A DNA stretch of 64,000 nt from an uncultured Saprospiraceae bacterium. Lineage in GTDB: Bacteria; Bacteroidota; Bacteroidia; Chitinophagales; Saprospiraceae. Location: assembly GCA_937959115.1 (NCBI GenBank), contig CALGAW010000036.1, positions 1 through 64,000 on the forward strand. Direction: 5' to 3'. The notes beneath the pieces are model-generated. The model saw nothing but the letters and a program-made list of their open reading frames with translations, was not told where the DNA came from and made no database searches. How positions within the stretch are numbered: the first letter of the stretch is position 1; every line of letters starts with the position of its first letter. Below, one piece after another: positions 52,392 to 61,141 of this stretch. Position numbers and translations under genes: made by a program.

Positions 52392-53453
52392 ATGGTAAAA
52401 ATAGATCAGTCAAAGCCAGTAATGGTAACTGGAGCAACTGGATATGTAGCAGGATGGTTAATTAAAAAGTTGTTAGAGCAAGGAATCACAGTGCATGCAG
52501 CTGTCAGAGACCCTAGTAATCAATCTAAACTAGAGCATTTAGACAAATTGGCAACTACGTCTTCAGGATCCATAAAATACTTTAAAACAGATTTGCTAGA
52601 CAACGGATCTTATCTTGAAGCAATGCAAGGTTGTGAGTTGATTTACCATACCGCTTCTCCGTTTATTACAAAGTTTAAAGATCCACAAAAAGAGTTGATC
52701 GATCCTGCATTGAATGGAACTGCGAATGTTTTGGAAAGTGCCAATCAAACGTCTTCAGTCAAAAGAATTGTTGTCACAAGTAGCTGTGCAGCAATATATA
52801 CCGATGCCATTGATTGTCAAAAAGCTCCGGGAGGAATACTAACCGAAGCGGTGTGGAATACGTCTTCCTCGTTGAACTATCAACCCTACTCTTATTCAAA
52901 AACGCTTGCAGAGCAAAAAGCATGGGAAATGAGCAAAGCACAAAACCAATGGGACTTAGTGACCATCAACCCATGTTTTGTAATGGGGCCACCGCTCAAC
53001 ACTAAAACAGTGACTTCTGCTACGTTTGATGTGATGAAGCAAATGGGAGATGGCTCTATGAAAATGGGAGCACCAAAAATCGGTGTTGGAGTAGTGGATG
53101 TACGCGATGTCGCTGAAGCGCATTATAGAGCAGGCTACACTCCAGAAGCCAACGGCAGATACATCACCGCTGCACATAACTCTGACTTCTTAGAGATGGG
53201 TATTGTGCTTCAAGACCGTTTTGGAGGAGACTATCCATTACCAAAGAAGGCCTTACCCAAATGGTTGCTCATGATAGTTGGCCCGTTTGTAGACCCTTTG
53301 TTTTCGAGGCCGTTTATTCGAAACAATGTCAATATTCCTTGGAAGGCGGACAATTCTAAGATTATGAAAGAGCTTGGAATGAACTTCAAACCGTTGAAAG
53401 AAACAATGGAAGATACTTTCCAAGCAATGATAGATTATGGTGCATTTTCATAG
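52392..53453 (+). CDS. NAD-dependent epimerase/reductase (extended SDR, DFR/CCR-like)
   Basis: ATG 52392 is preferred over the upstream TTG, giving 353 aa. Nucleotide binding is through MVTGATGYVAGWLIKKLL, followed by the extended-SDR features VVTSSCAAIYTDA and the catalytic Tyr-x-x-x-Lys in PYSYSKTLAEQKAWEM. The closest look is dihydroflavonol/cinnamoyl-CoA-reductase-like rather than sugar epimerase. The substrate is unknown. It precedes the small DUF4177-like gene and the glycan genes, but the link is only positional. Confidence 0.88.
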   Translation: MVKIDQSKPVMVTGATGYVAGWLIKKLLEQGITVHAAVRDPSNQSKLEHLDKLATTSSGSIKYFKTDLLDNGSYLEAMQGCELIYHTASPFITKFKDPQKELIDPALNGTANVLESANQTSSVKRIVVTSSCAAIYTDAIDCQKAPGGILTEAVWNTSSSLNYQPYSYSKTLAEQKAWEMSKAQNQWDLVTINPCFVMGPPLNTKTVTSATFDVMKQMGDGSMKMGAPKIGVGVVDVRDVAEAHYRAGYTPEANGRYITAAHNSDFLEMGIVLQDRFGGDYPLPKKALPKWLLMIVGPFVDPLFSRPFIRNNVNIPWKADNSKIMKELGMNFKPLKETMEDTFQAMIDYGAFS

Positions 53454-53532
53454 CTGTATTTGAATAAATGATTGAATTTTAAGTATTTTAATCGAGTTGT
53501 ACGGTTTTGGTGTATTGAAAAGAGAAAAAAGA

Positions 53533-53730
53533 ATGCAAAAGTTTGAGTACAAAATATTGACATTTACTGGAAAAGGAATCCTTTCGTATAGTTTCGATCT
53601 CCAAGAAATTGAAGCTACACTTACTGGCTTTGGACTAGAGGGCTGGGAATTGGTTTCTAACATTCATACAACAGATGCCAATGGAAAAGCCATCCGTTTT
53701 CATTATATGAAACGTGAAATAAAAGAGTAA
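53533..53730 (+). CDS. Small DUF4177-like protein, 65 aa
   Basis: The start chosen is ATG 53533 (MQKFEYKILTF). The short beta-alpha-beta pattern, with KFEYKILTFTG, LTGFGLEGWELVSN and a C-terminal RFHYMKREIKE, matches DUF4177 (EYKV ... LxxxGxxGWELV ... KR). Function unknown; usually cytoplasmic. It lies ten bases before the ABC ATPase gene and may be co-transcribed. Confidence 0.72.
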   Translation: MQKFEYKILTFTGKGILSYSFDLQEIEATLTGFGLEGWELVSNIHTTDANGKAIRFHYMKREIKE

Positions 53731-53740
53731 ATCAATATTG

Positions 53741-54961
53741 ATGACACCAATCCTTGAAATTAAACAACTTTCAAAAAAATATACCCTTCGAACAACTCGG
53801 AGCTATTTGAGCTTGAGGGATTCGCTTGCAGGGGTATTTCGCTCCAGCAAGGCTTCGCAAGAGCTATGGGCATTGAAGGATGTGAGCTTCAACATCAACC
53901 AAGGAGAAAGCGTTGGGATTATTGGAAGAAATGGTGCCGGGAAATCAACCCTCCTAAAAATATTATCGAAAATCACGCCTCCGACTTCTGGACACATCAA
54001 AGCAAGAGGAAGAGTCGCCAGTCTTCTAGAAGTTGGTACTGGGTTTCATCCAGAATTGTCAGGGAGAGAGAATATCTACTTGAACGGTTCCATACTAGGA
54101 TTGCGCAAACAGGAAATCGACTTAAAATTCGACGAAATTGTAGACTTTGCAGGCACAGAACAGTTCTTGGAAACACCACTAAAGCATTACTCGAGTGGTA
54201 TGAAACTTCGCCTAGCGTTTTCAGTCGCCGCTTTTCTAGAACCTGAAATCATGGTGATTGACGAGGTATTGGCTGTAGGCGATGCCGCTTTTCAGAAAAA
54301 ATGCCTAGGGAAAATGAGTGAGGTGACTCAAGGAGGCAGAACCGTGATCTTTGTAAGCCACAACATGGGTGCAATCAGACAACTTTGCCCCAGAACGATC
54401 GTCTTGGACAATGGGCAAAAACAGTTTGACGGCAATTCAGATGAAGCAGTAGACTTCTATCTAAAAGAAAGTAAAGCAGTTGCCGACTCCATTCCTTTAT
54501 CTGAGCGGCAAGATCGCAAAGGCACTCAACTGTTTAGTTTTCAAGATGTAACATTCCATGTCAATGGTATTCAACAACCAGTCCTTCATATTACTACGGG
54601 ACAAGCGGTTACAATTACCTGTAAATTTAAGAGTGATACGTCTTTGAAAGAGAAGGAAGTAGATGTTTCTATTGCGTTTTATAACCTGACCGGCAATTTC
54701 TTGTTTGCTTGCCGAAGCGATGTGGTAGGAAATCATTTGATTGTTAAAGACCAAGAGGGAAGTTTTCATTGTAAATTTGATAGAAATCCACTTAAAACTG
54801 GTCGATATTGGTATAATGTGATTGCTTTCCATAAAGGACAAGTACTGGATAATGTGGTGCAAGCAGGATTCATCGAAGTACAAACTGGTGACTTTTATGG
54901 GACAGGAAAACTCCCAGCTCCAGGAAGGGCAGGCGTTTGTGTAGATTATTACTGGGATTAA
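53741..54961 (+). CDS. Polysaccharide ABC exporter ATP-binding subunit (Wzt/TagH-like)
   Basis: The 406-aa subunit starts at ATG 53741. The NBD (~1-245) has Walker A GIIGRNGAGKSTLLK, the signature YSSGMKLRLAFSVAA and Walker B EIMVIDEVLAVGD. Residues ~265-405 form an extra beta-sandwich like the Wzt C-terminal domain that recognises the modified end of an O-antigen-type glycan. The partner permease (Wzm/TagG) is not beside it and is not seen in the window. A sulfotransferase and fucosyltransferase follow immediately, supporting a role in surface-glycan export. Confidence 0.92.
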   Translation: MTPILEIKQLSKKYTLRTTRSYLSLRDSLAGVFRSSKASQELWALKDVSFNINQGESVGIIGRNGAGKSTLLKILSKITPPTSGHIKARGRVASLLEVGTGFHPELSGRENIYLNGSILGLRKQEIDLKFDEIVDFAGTEQFLETPLKHYSSGMKLRLAFSVAAFLEPEIMVIDEVLAVGDAAFQKKCLGKMSEVTQGGRTVIFVSHNMGAIRQLCPRTIVLDNGQKQFDGNSDEAVDFYLKESKAVADSIPLSERQDRKGTQLFSFQDVTFHVNGIQQPVLHITTGQAVTITCKFKSDTSLKEKEVDVSIAFYNLTGNFLFACRSDVVGNHLIVKDQEGSFHCKFDRNPLKTGRYWYNVIAFHKGQVLDNVVQAGFIEVQTGDFYGTGKLPAPGRAGVCVDYYWD

Positions 54962-54976
54962 TAAACATTGATTGTT

Positions 54977-56017
54977 ATGAAAAGATTCAATTCTTTTTAT
55001 TTAACACATAAAATTAAAAAACTCAACTTTCTTTATTCTAGGACCAGAGCAGATTATGGCCTAATGAAGGACTGGAGTCGTGAAGTAGATCCCCACATTC
55101 CCAATCATTCTAATCCACAGCAATTACGATTATTACTAGGCGTAAACAGAAGTGGAACGACTTGGATGGGCGAAGTGTTGTCAAGGACCTCAAGTCCAAT
55201 TCGATACTTTATGGAGGGATTGCAATATATCAAGCCACTGCTACAATTTACTCCAGTAGATGACCGATTGTCGATTAGCTATCATCCTGAATTAAACTTG
55301 TCGCATCCACTGACAAAGGCATACAAAGCATTTTTGGCTACTAATAAAGGACTGGACGCCCTGAATTTGACTAGCTGTACTCACCGTAATGACCTTGACT
55401 ATCACTATTGTCTAACCAAGCAAGTACACAGCATTTTGGCAACAGATGGATTGCTGAAAGTATTAAATACAAAGGCGATTCTCCTAGTGCGCGATCCAGT
55501 TTATGTTGTAGATAGTCTTCTGTCAAGAGATCACTTAAAGTCTTATTCGTTGACAAATGAATGGAAATATATTCAGGATGAGGACTTCCTAAATGAGTTT
55601 CATCCAACAAGGAAAAAGGAGCTACTTAAGACTTTTAAGGCATTAAATGGTATTTTCCCGAATCGGTATACCATTATCTTAAGAAAGGTGTTTACGGTTG
55701 CATTGATTAATGAAATGCTAGTTCAGTTAGCAGAAAAGTATCGTTCGCTTTGTCTGTTGGTACGTTATGAAAAGCTATTAGAAAACCCAGAAGAGATATT
55801 TGAATCGTGTGCAAAACACTTTGGACTTAACTGGGATGAGCAAATCGTTTCCTTCTTGGAGAAAACAACAAGAAACAAGAACGATAATAGCACACGAATG
55901 CCAATTTTCAGAGATCAAAAGGCTCAACACAATCGCCCCTTTAAATTTATTACGGATCAAGAAACCAAAAAGATAAGAGCCTTTCTCACAAACTTGGATT
56001 TATATAAATACAAATGA
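54977..56017 (+). CDS. Sulfotransferase (PAPS-dependent family)
   Basis: The 346-aa protein uses ATG 54977 (an earlier TTG is possible). The PAPS 5'-phosphosulfate-binding loop is LLLGVNRSGTTWMGEVLSR near residue 45, and the 3'-phosphate region is AILLVRDPVYVVDSLLSRDH near residue 170. A late conserved segment is VRYEKLLENPEEIF. It is expected to sulfate a carbohydrate. Its last four bases overlap the fucosyltransferase start (ATGA), so the two are translationally coupled. CysQ at 12995 would clear the PAP by-product. Confidence 0.85.
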   Translation: MKRFNSFYLTHKIKKLNFLYSRTRADYGLMKDWSREVDPHIPNHSNPQQLRLLLGVNRSGTTWMGEVLSRTSSPIRYFMEGLQYIKPLLQFTPVDDRLSISYHPELNLSHPLTKAYKAFLATNKGLDALNLTSCTHRNDLDYHYCLTKQVHSILATDGLLKVLNTKAILLVRDPVYVVDSLLSRDHLKSYSLTNEWKYIQDEDFLNEFHPTRKKELLKTFKALNGIFPNRYTIILRKVFTVALINEMLVQLAEKYRSLCLLVRYEKLLENPEEIFESCAKHFGLNWDEQIVSFLEKTTRNKNDNSTRMPIFRDQKAQHNRPFKFITDQETKKIRAFLTNLDLYKYK

Positions 56018-56832
56018 TACACGTAAAACTGGAAGGACGTTTAGGAAATCAACTATTTCAATACGCATTTGCTTGTGCAATGGCAAAGCGATTGAACACG
56101 TCATTCAGGTTGGTTGGAACTAACTTTTTACTGCCCGCCTACTTTGATTTACCTGGCTTTAACATACAGAAAAATGCCTTTTTTTATTGGTTAGATCGAC
56201 TTTTTGATAAAGTTGGTATCAAAAGAGCATTTACCGTAATTGACAATGTTAAATCAGTTAAAGAAAACGTCGCTCTTGTCAAAGACAACAAAAGTTATAG
56301 TGGTTATTATCAATCATCATCTTATTTTAAACCTTGGATTGATATCAACAAAAAAGTAGTCGTAAAACCGGAGTATGTAAATCAGTTTTCGGCTCAATAC
56401 AAAGAACGATTTGAAGGAAAGAAGATCGTTGCTGTGCATGTAAGACGAACAGATTATGTTCTGATAAAACATCCAGATTCAAGCTCAGAAAATTTAAGTC
56501 TGCCAATGCGTTTTTATGAAGCCAGTCTTGAGAAAGTGAGTGACTTAGAATCTTGTGAAGTTTTCTTTCTAAGTGATGACCTTCCATTTGTGAAAAATCA
56601 TTTTGGAACGAAACCCAACTTTCATTATGATGCAAATTCTGAAATTATTGACCTATTGATCATGATAAATGCTGATGTTGTGATCACTGCAAACAGTTCT
56701 TTTTCCTGGTGGGGCGCCTATTTAAACAACAAGGAGGATAAGGTCGTTTATTCGCCTAGGAATTGGTTCGGTTATCCCTCAGGAAAAGAGTATCCTAATG
56801 GAATCATGGAAACTCCGTTTACTTGGTGTTAA
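56014..56832 (+). CDS. Alpha-1,2-fucosyltransferase (GT11)
   Basis: This 272-aa GT11 enzyme transfers fucose from GDP-fucose to galactose-type acceptors. Motifs are IHVKLEGRLGNQLFQYAFA at the start, the GDP-fucose-binding HVRRTDYV (H-x-R-R-x-D) near residue 144 and SSFSWWGAYLN near the C-terminus. It is coupled to the sulfotransferase by an ATGA overlap. Together with the Wzt-like gene it suggests a fucosylated, sulfated surface polysaccharide; the exact structure cannot be predicted. Confidence 0.93.
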   Translation: MIHVKLEGRLGNQLFQYAFACAMAKRLNTSFRLVGTNFLLPAYFDLPGFNIQKNAFFYWLDRLFDKVGIKRAFTVIDNVKSVKENVALVKDNKSYSGYYQSSSYFKPWIDINKKVVVKPEYVNQFSAQYKERFEGKKIVAVHVRRTDYVLIKHPDSSSENLSLPMRFYEASLEKVSDLESCEVFFLSDDLPFVKNHFGTKPNFHYDANSEIIDLLIMINADVVITANSSFSWWGAYLNNKEDKVVYSPRNWFGYPSGKEYPNGIMETPFTWC

Positions 56833-56839
56833 ACCAAGT
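56821..56839 (+). terminator. Hairpin at the end of the fucosyltransferase gene
   Basis: A 7-bp stem ACTTGGT / ACCAAGT encloses GTTAA, which includes most of the stop codon. There is no following T-run on either strand, so it is a weak terminator candidate between convergent genes. Confidence 0.35.
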
Positions 56840-56857
56840 GTTACAGCATTGGGTTAG

Positions 56858-57439
56858 TTATAGCTCGAAGGTATATGCTGCAGAAACCTTGACCTCATAG
56901 GAAACACCAACATTTGTAGCCGGGAGTCCGGTTAAATCAAATTCAAAAAATAGTTCTTTAGAAGAAAAATCAGCAAAGTAGTCAGAATAATCGCCACTAT
57001 TCACATTGAAATTTAGAAGTTTGGTGGTCGTGTCAAAGTTGGATAGATCTGCTAGGACTGTTCGTTCACCAGTAGATTCATTTTCAGCGACTAGCCTCGC
57101 GTCAACTAGTTTGCTGCTTAATTCAATCTCATCTCGACAATCCATATAAATACTAGTACAGGTCAAGTCATTTAAAATCAAGTTACTTGCTCCATTCGTC
57201 TCTGGAATTGTATGGATGATCTCACCAATGAGATCACGATAAGGATCAGCATTCTCAACATATACTTTAGAGGTAGCTCCTCCTCCTATCAACACTTTAT
57301 AGTTTGTAAGCAAATCCAGATAGGCTCCTGACTTATAGCTCAATTCGGCTGTTCCAGAATTGGCTTTTGGTTTTTTACAAGAAGTAACAATCAGACATAA
57401 GCTTAAAACGAAGAGTAGTGGATAAAAACGATTATTCAT
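56858..57439 (-). CDS. Lipoprotein of unknown function
   Basis: ATG 57439 gives 193 aa with a lipoprotein signal (FYPLLFVLSLCLIVTSC), so the mature protein begins at Cys20. The rest is predicted mostly beta with many Ser, Thr and Asp (SGAYLDLLTNYKVLIGGG, DTTTKLLNFNVNSGDYSDYF), like small exported adhesin-like beta-sandwiches. No family recognised. It begins 19 bases after the esterase stop, on the same strand. Confidence 0.75.
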   Translation of the reverse strand: MNNRFYPLLFVLSLCLIVTSCKKPKANSGTAELSYKSGAYLDLLTNYKVLIGGGATSKVYVENADPYRDLIGEIIHTIPETNGASNLILNDLTCTSIYMDCRDEIELSSKLVDARLVAENESTGERTVLADLSNFDTTTKLLNFNVNSGDYSDYFADFSSKELFFEFDLTGLPATNVGVSYEVKVSAAYTFEL

Positions 57440-57458
57440 TGTATTGTAGTTTTGGCTG

Positions 57459-58721
57459 TTATTTTTGATTTGACACAAAGACTTTTTGAGTAACAGGTGC
57501 TAGTTCCAGATTGTCAAACAGAACATAAATTTGATAGAATCCATCATTTAATGCCGTTACATCCAACTGAGAATTATCCGAAATCCCATCCTGAGCTTGC
57601 ACCAACCTTCCTAGACCATCAAACACCTTTATGTCATAATTGGATTGGATATTAGAAAGCTCAATTTGTATATGCTCGCTTGCTGGATTTGGGAAGATAT
57701 TGACCTGTTGGCTCACGTCAATCTGCTCAACTGGAACAGTAAAGCCTTCACAGGCAACAGACTCCATCAGCCAAACCGATGAACGGTCTAAACTGTCTTG
57801 CCATACTGCATTGGACAGAAAATCACCGTGCCCACCACCTGGAACGGAGATGAATCGATTGAGCACACCAGCTTGATCTGCTTTTGGGTGCATAACAGAA
57901 CTTCCTTCCATTGAAATGATTGGAATACCACTGATGGAGACCATGCCATATCCGTAAGGGACAACATCGTCATTTGTTCCGTGAATACTGATAAGCGGTG
58001 CATCTCCCGGCTGAATCCAGTCGGCATTATATAATGCGCCAAATTGATTAATGACGCCTTGTATTTCTGAAGAATATCCCATACTCGGATTTGCTGGATC
58101 ATCAGTTGTTCCTGGAAGCCCACCATTTGCGATTAAGCCATTATAGATAAACGTACTTTGCACCTCGGACAAGTCATTGATGTATGCCATGTGCCCAGCA
58201 AGAATACCACCAGCAGACTGTCCGCCAACAAAAATGAAATTGGTGTCTACTCTGAATTGGTTAGTGGTTGCCGCATCCTTTCTGAAATAGCGTACAGCAG
58301 CTTTCATATCACCAACTGCCTTGATTACAACATCAAGCATCACCGTAGAGTCAGGAACAGGAAACAATGGTCCGTCATACAATCTATAATCCATCGTTGC
58401 TGCGACATAGCCACGTTTAGCAAAATATTCACAGTAGTATTGCAATGTAGCCTTGTCTCCCAAAATAAAACTTCCTCCATGTGCCATTATGATCACGGGT
58501 CGTTCGGTTGCCACATCACCATCTGGTGTATACACATCCATCCGAAGGTTCCTTAAGTTACCAGCATACGTGATGTTTTCACCGTACTTTACTGTTGTGC
58601 TAGTTGTTGAAGGGAATACCTCGTTTAGGTATCGATTATCGTCACAATATGCATTTTGGCTTTGCAGTTGTCCAAAAGAGAAGGCGAATACGATAAGAAA
58701 AGAAATTGCTGTGATTTTCAT
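57459..58721 (-). CDS. Secreted alpha/beta-hydrolase (esterase) with T9SS type A sorting domain
   Basis: The 420-aa protein has a signal peptide (FLIVFAFSFGQLQSQ). The catalytic domain has the oxyanion motif MAHGGSFILGD (HGG), the nucleophile elbow GGQSAGG and acid/His regions in DDVVPYGYG and PGGGHGDFLS, so it is an active-looking carboxylesterase/lipase of the HGGG class. The last ~80 residues are a type A sorting domain (NIFPNPASEHIQIEL ... VFDGLGRLVQ ... KVFVSNQK). It is exported to the surface through the T9SS. Confidence 0.9.
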   Translation of the reverse strand: MKITAISFLIVFAFSFGQLQSQNAYCDDNRYLNEVFPSTTSTTVKYGENITYAGNLRNLRMDVYTPDGDVATERPVIIMAHGGSFILGDKATLQYYCEYFAKRGYVAATMDYRLYDGPLFPVPDSTVMLDVVIKAVGDMKAAVRYFRKDAATTNQFRVDTNFIFVGGQSAGGILAGHMAYINDLSEVQSTFIYNGLIANGGLPGTTDDPANPSMGYSSEIQGVINQFGALYNADWIQPGDAPLISIHGTNDDVVPYGYGMVSISGIPIISMEGSSVMHPKADQAGVLNRFISVPGGGHGDFLSNAVWQDSLDRSSVWLMESVACEGFTVPVEQIDVSQQVNIFPNPASEHIQIELSNIQSNYDIKVFDGLGRLVQAQDGISDNSQLDVTALNDGFYQIYVLFDNLELAPVTQKVFVSNQK

Positions 58722-58853
58722 ATTTATAAGGTAGTATGTTTTCCAAAAATAAACAATTCTTAAAACTTTACTGCTGATGATCTTAATTTCTACCGGTTTT
58801 AACTAAAAAAAGGTAATTGAACGCTGAAGCGTCGCAGTACTTTAGTTCTACTT

Positions 58854-59492
58854 TTAGCCTTCTTCATTCGATATTTTGCTATCCGTATTGGATATTTCCT
58901 GTTTCTTATTTTTATCGTAGCGTTCATCCAAGCTAAACAATTCGGGGCGTTTGCCACTTATATTTCGATAGAAATCCATGATTTTAACCATATCTGCTTC
59001 CATATCATCGCTAAGGTGCATCACTCCGCCTAGGCCTGATTGCTTTTTTGCATAATCTAGGAAACCAAAGGCAATTGGAAGGTTTGCACCTTTAGCAATG
59101 TAATAAAACCCTGTTTTCCATTGTTTTCTCAAAGCTCTTGTGCCTTCTGGAGAAATAGCTAACTTTAATTCATCCTCTTTATTTAGTAGCTCGATAATCG
59201 CTTCGGTCATGCTTTGTCGTTCTTCCCCTTCTTTTTTGGGCCTTCTATTTATACCAATTGCTCCCATTGGTCTAAAAATCATACCTAGCGGAAATTTCAT
59301 AAACTCATCTTTCATGGCCCATTTAACAGGAATTTTAAAATGATTGAACGTAGCCACCATTATTAGGGCGTCCCAGTAGGTAGTATGCGGAGCAGCTATA
59401 ACAACACATTTTTTAGGAATTTCAAATTCTCCGATGTGCTGCGGTTTCCAACCTAACAATTTCAAAAAAGTTGTTCCAAGTAATTTTCCCAT
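58854..59492 (-). CDS. 1-acyl-sn-glycerol-3-phosphate acyltransferase family protein
   Basis: ATG 59492 gives 212 aa. The LPLAT catalytic motif HX4D reads PHTTYWDAL, followed by a later SPEGTRAL block (IAISPEGTR-type; here LAISPEGTRALRK) that binds glycerol phosphate. It acylates lysophosphatidate or a similar acceptor at the inner membrane. The Lys/Glu-rich C-terminal tail is unusual but short. It stands alone, divergent from the tandem secreted proteins. Confidence 0.88.
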   Translation of the reverse strand: MGKLLGTTFLKLLGWKPQHIGEFEIPKKCVVIAAPHTTYWDALIMVATFNHFKIPVKWAMKDEFMKFPLGMIFRPMGAIGINRRPKKEGEERQSMTEAIIELLNKEDELKLAISPEGTRALRKQWKTGFYYIAKGANLPIAFGFLDYAKKQSGLGGVMHLSDDMEADMVKIMDFYRNISGKRPELFSLDERYDKNKKQEISNTDSKISNEEG

Positions 59493-59671
59493 TATCAATA
59501 GATTATTTCACAAAGTTAATTCTTATAAAATGCTATTCAAAAATTTAATGAAATTTGTCTTTTGTCCAACCGATTGCGCTATTATTCCGTTAAAGTAGTA
59601 TCGATCTTACTTTTGGCAAGTATATTCTCCTTATCTTAGAAATTCTATTTTGAAAAATTCAACAAGTAAAA

Positions 59672-61132
59672 ATGAAACATTTAATCTTTGTCTTCCTACT
59701 GCTCCCGTTTTTTGTTAATGGGCAAACTCAAGCAACTTTACTCTACAACTGGGATGACCCAACGATTGTAGGTAGCAATGCTTATGATAATGCGTACAAT
59801 GAAATTTGGGGTGTCGTCGCAAACGACAAAGAATTTGCAGTAATTGGGTCAACAAGAGGTACCCACTTTTTTGATTTGACAGATATGACCAACCCGCAAG
59901 AGTTGACAAATGCTTACGTGGCGCCAGGTGTGCAGGGCGGCTCTATCATTCATCGTGACTATCATGACTATAAGTGCTACTTGTATGCGGTTGCAGATGA
60001 AGGAAGTGGAAGTACGTTACAAATCATTGATTATTCCGACTTACCTAATTCTACTACGGTAGTTTATAATAGTAATAATGCAATCAGAAGAGCACACAAT
60101 ATTTTTATTGATACCGCTCAAGCAGTTCTATATGCTGTTTTTGTTGATAATGCAACGACTAATAGACAAAACATGATGGTTTTCTCTTTAGCCAACCCTA
60201 CAAACCCAACATTCATTGCAACACACAATAGTATCCAAGGACAATCGTTGGGCGGTGCACATGATATTTATGTAAGAGATGGAATTGCCTACCTAAACTG
60301 TGGAAACAACAACGGACTTGTCATAGCAGATTTTAACAATCCAGCAAGTCCGACACTTCTAGGAGTGATTGATAGTTATCCAGATCAGGGATATAATCAT
60401 TCAGGTTGGCTTTCTGATGATGGTAACTATTATTTCCTAGCAGATGAAACGCACAACAAAGCCGTAAAAGTGTTGGATGTTTCTGATCCGTCAAACATTC
60501 AAGTATTAACAACTATAGATGCTGGCCCAGGGGCTTCTACATTTTCGATTCCCCATAATATAATTACAAGAGGGAAATATGTCTACGTTTCCTACTACTA
60601 CGATGGTCTTCAGGTTTATGACTTCACAAATCCGTCAGCACCAACACGTGTTGCCTTTTATGATACCTATTCAGGGGCTGACAACAGTAGTTACGAAGGT
60701 GCGTGGGGTGTTTTTCCTTATTTGCCTTCAGGGAATGTCCTAGTTTCCGACATGCAAACAGGACTTTACGTATTCGAAAAAATTGATCAAACCATTACAG
60801 GTACTTATCCGCCACTTGGTACTACAGCCAACTGTGGTTCCCCCCTTTCAAATAATAGCAAAGCGTCTCCAGTAAATAGTCTGCAAGTAACGCCTCATCC
60901 CGTTTCAAATAGGGCTGTGCTCAGTCTAGAGCTTACTCAGGATCAGAATACTGGTATTCAGTTGCTAGATTTGACTGGAAAGATGTTGCAAGAATTTGAC
61001 CGTTATGACTTGATTGCAGGAAAGAATACTATTAATCTAAAAATCAGCAATGTGGTTGCTTCCGGAATTTATATTCTTCAAATATCTGGTGACGAGTTTA
61101 CGCATTCAGAAAAATTGATCATTCATAAATAA
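59672..61132 (+). CDS. Choice-of-anchor-B secreted protein with T9SS type A sorting domain (paralogue 1)
   Basis: The 486-aa protein has signal peptide MKHLIFVFLLLPFFVNGQ. Residues ~30-380 form LVIVD-type beta-propeller repeats (DLTDMTNPQELT, VLDVSDPSNIQVL, VYDFTNPSAPTRVA). A short linker leads to a type A sorting domain (LQVTPHPVSNRAVLS ... LLDLTGKML ... EKLIIHK). It is secreted and possibly surface-anchored; substrate unknown. The next gene is a tandem paralogue nine bases downstream, with matching propeller blades. Confidence 0.9.
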   Translation: MKHLIFVFLLLPFFVNGQTQATLLYNWDDPTIVGSNAYDNAYNEIWGVVANDKEFAVIGSTRGTHFFDLTDMTNPQELTNAYVAPGVQGGSIIHRDYHDYKCYLYAVADEGSGSTLQIIDYSDLPNSTTVVYNSNNAIRRAHNIFIDTAQAVLYAVFVDNATTNRQNMMVFSLANPTNPTFIATHNSIQGQSLGGAHDIYVRDGIAYLNCGNNNGLVIADFNNPASPTLLGVIDSYPDQGYNHSGWLSDDGNYYFLADETHNKAVKVLDVSDPSNIQVLTTIDAGPGASTFSIPHNIITRGKYVYVSYYYDGLQVYDFTNPSAPTRVAFYDTYSGADNSSYEGAWGVFPYLPSGNVLVSDMQTGLYVFEKIDQTITGTYPPLGTTANCGSPLSNNSKASPVNSLQVTPHPVSNRAVLSLELTQDQNTGIQLLDLTGKMLQEFDRYDLIAGKNTINLKISNVVASGIYILQISGDEFTHSEKLIIHK

Positions 61133-61141
61133 ATTGAAATC

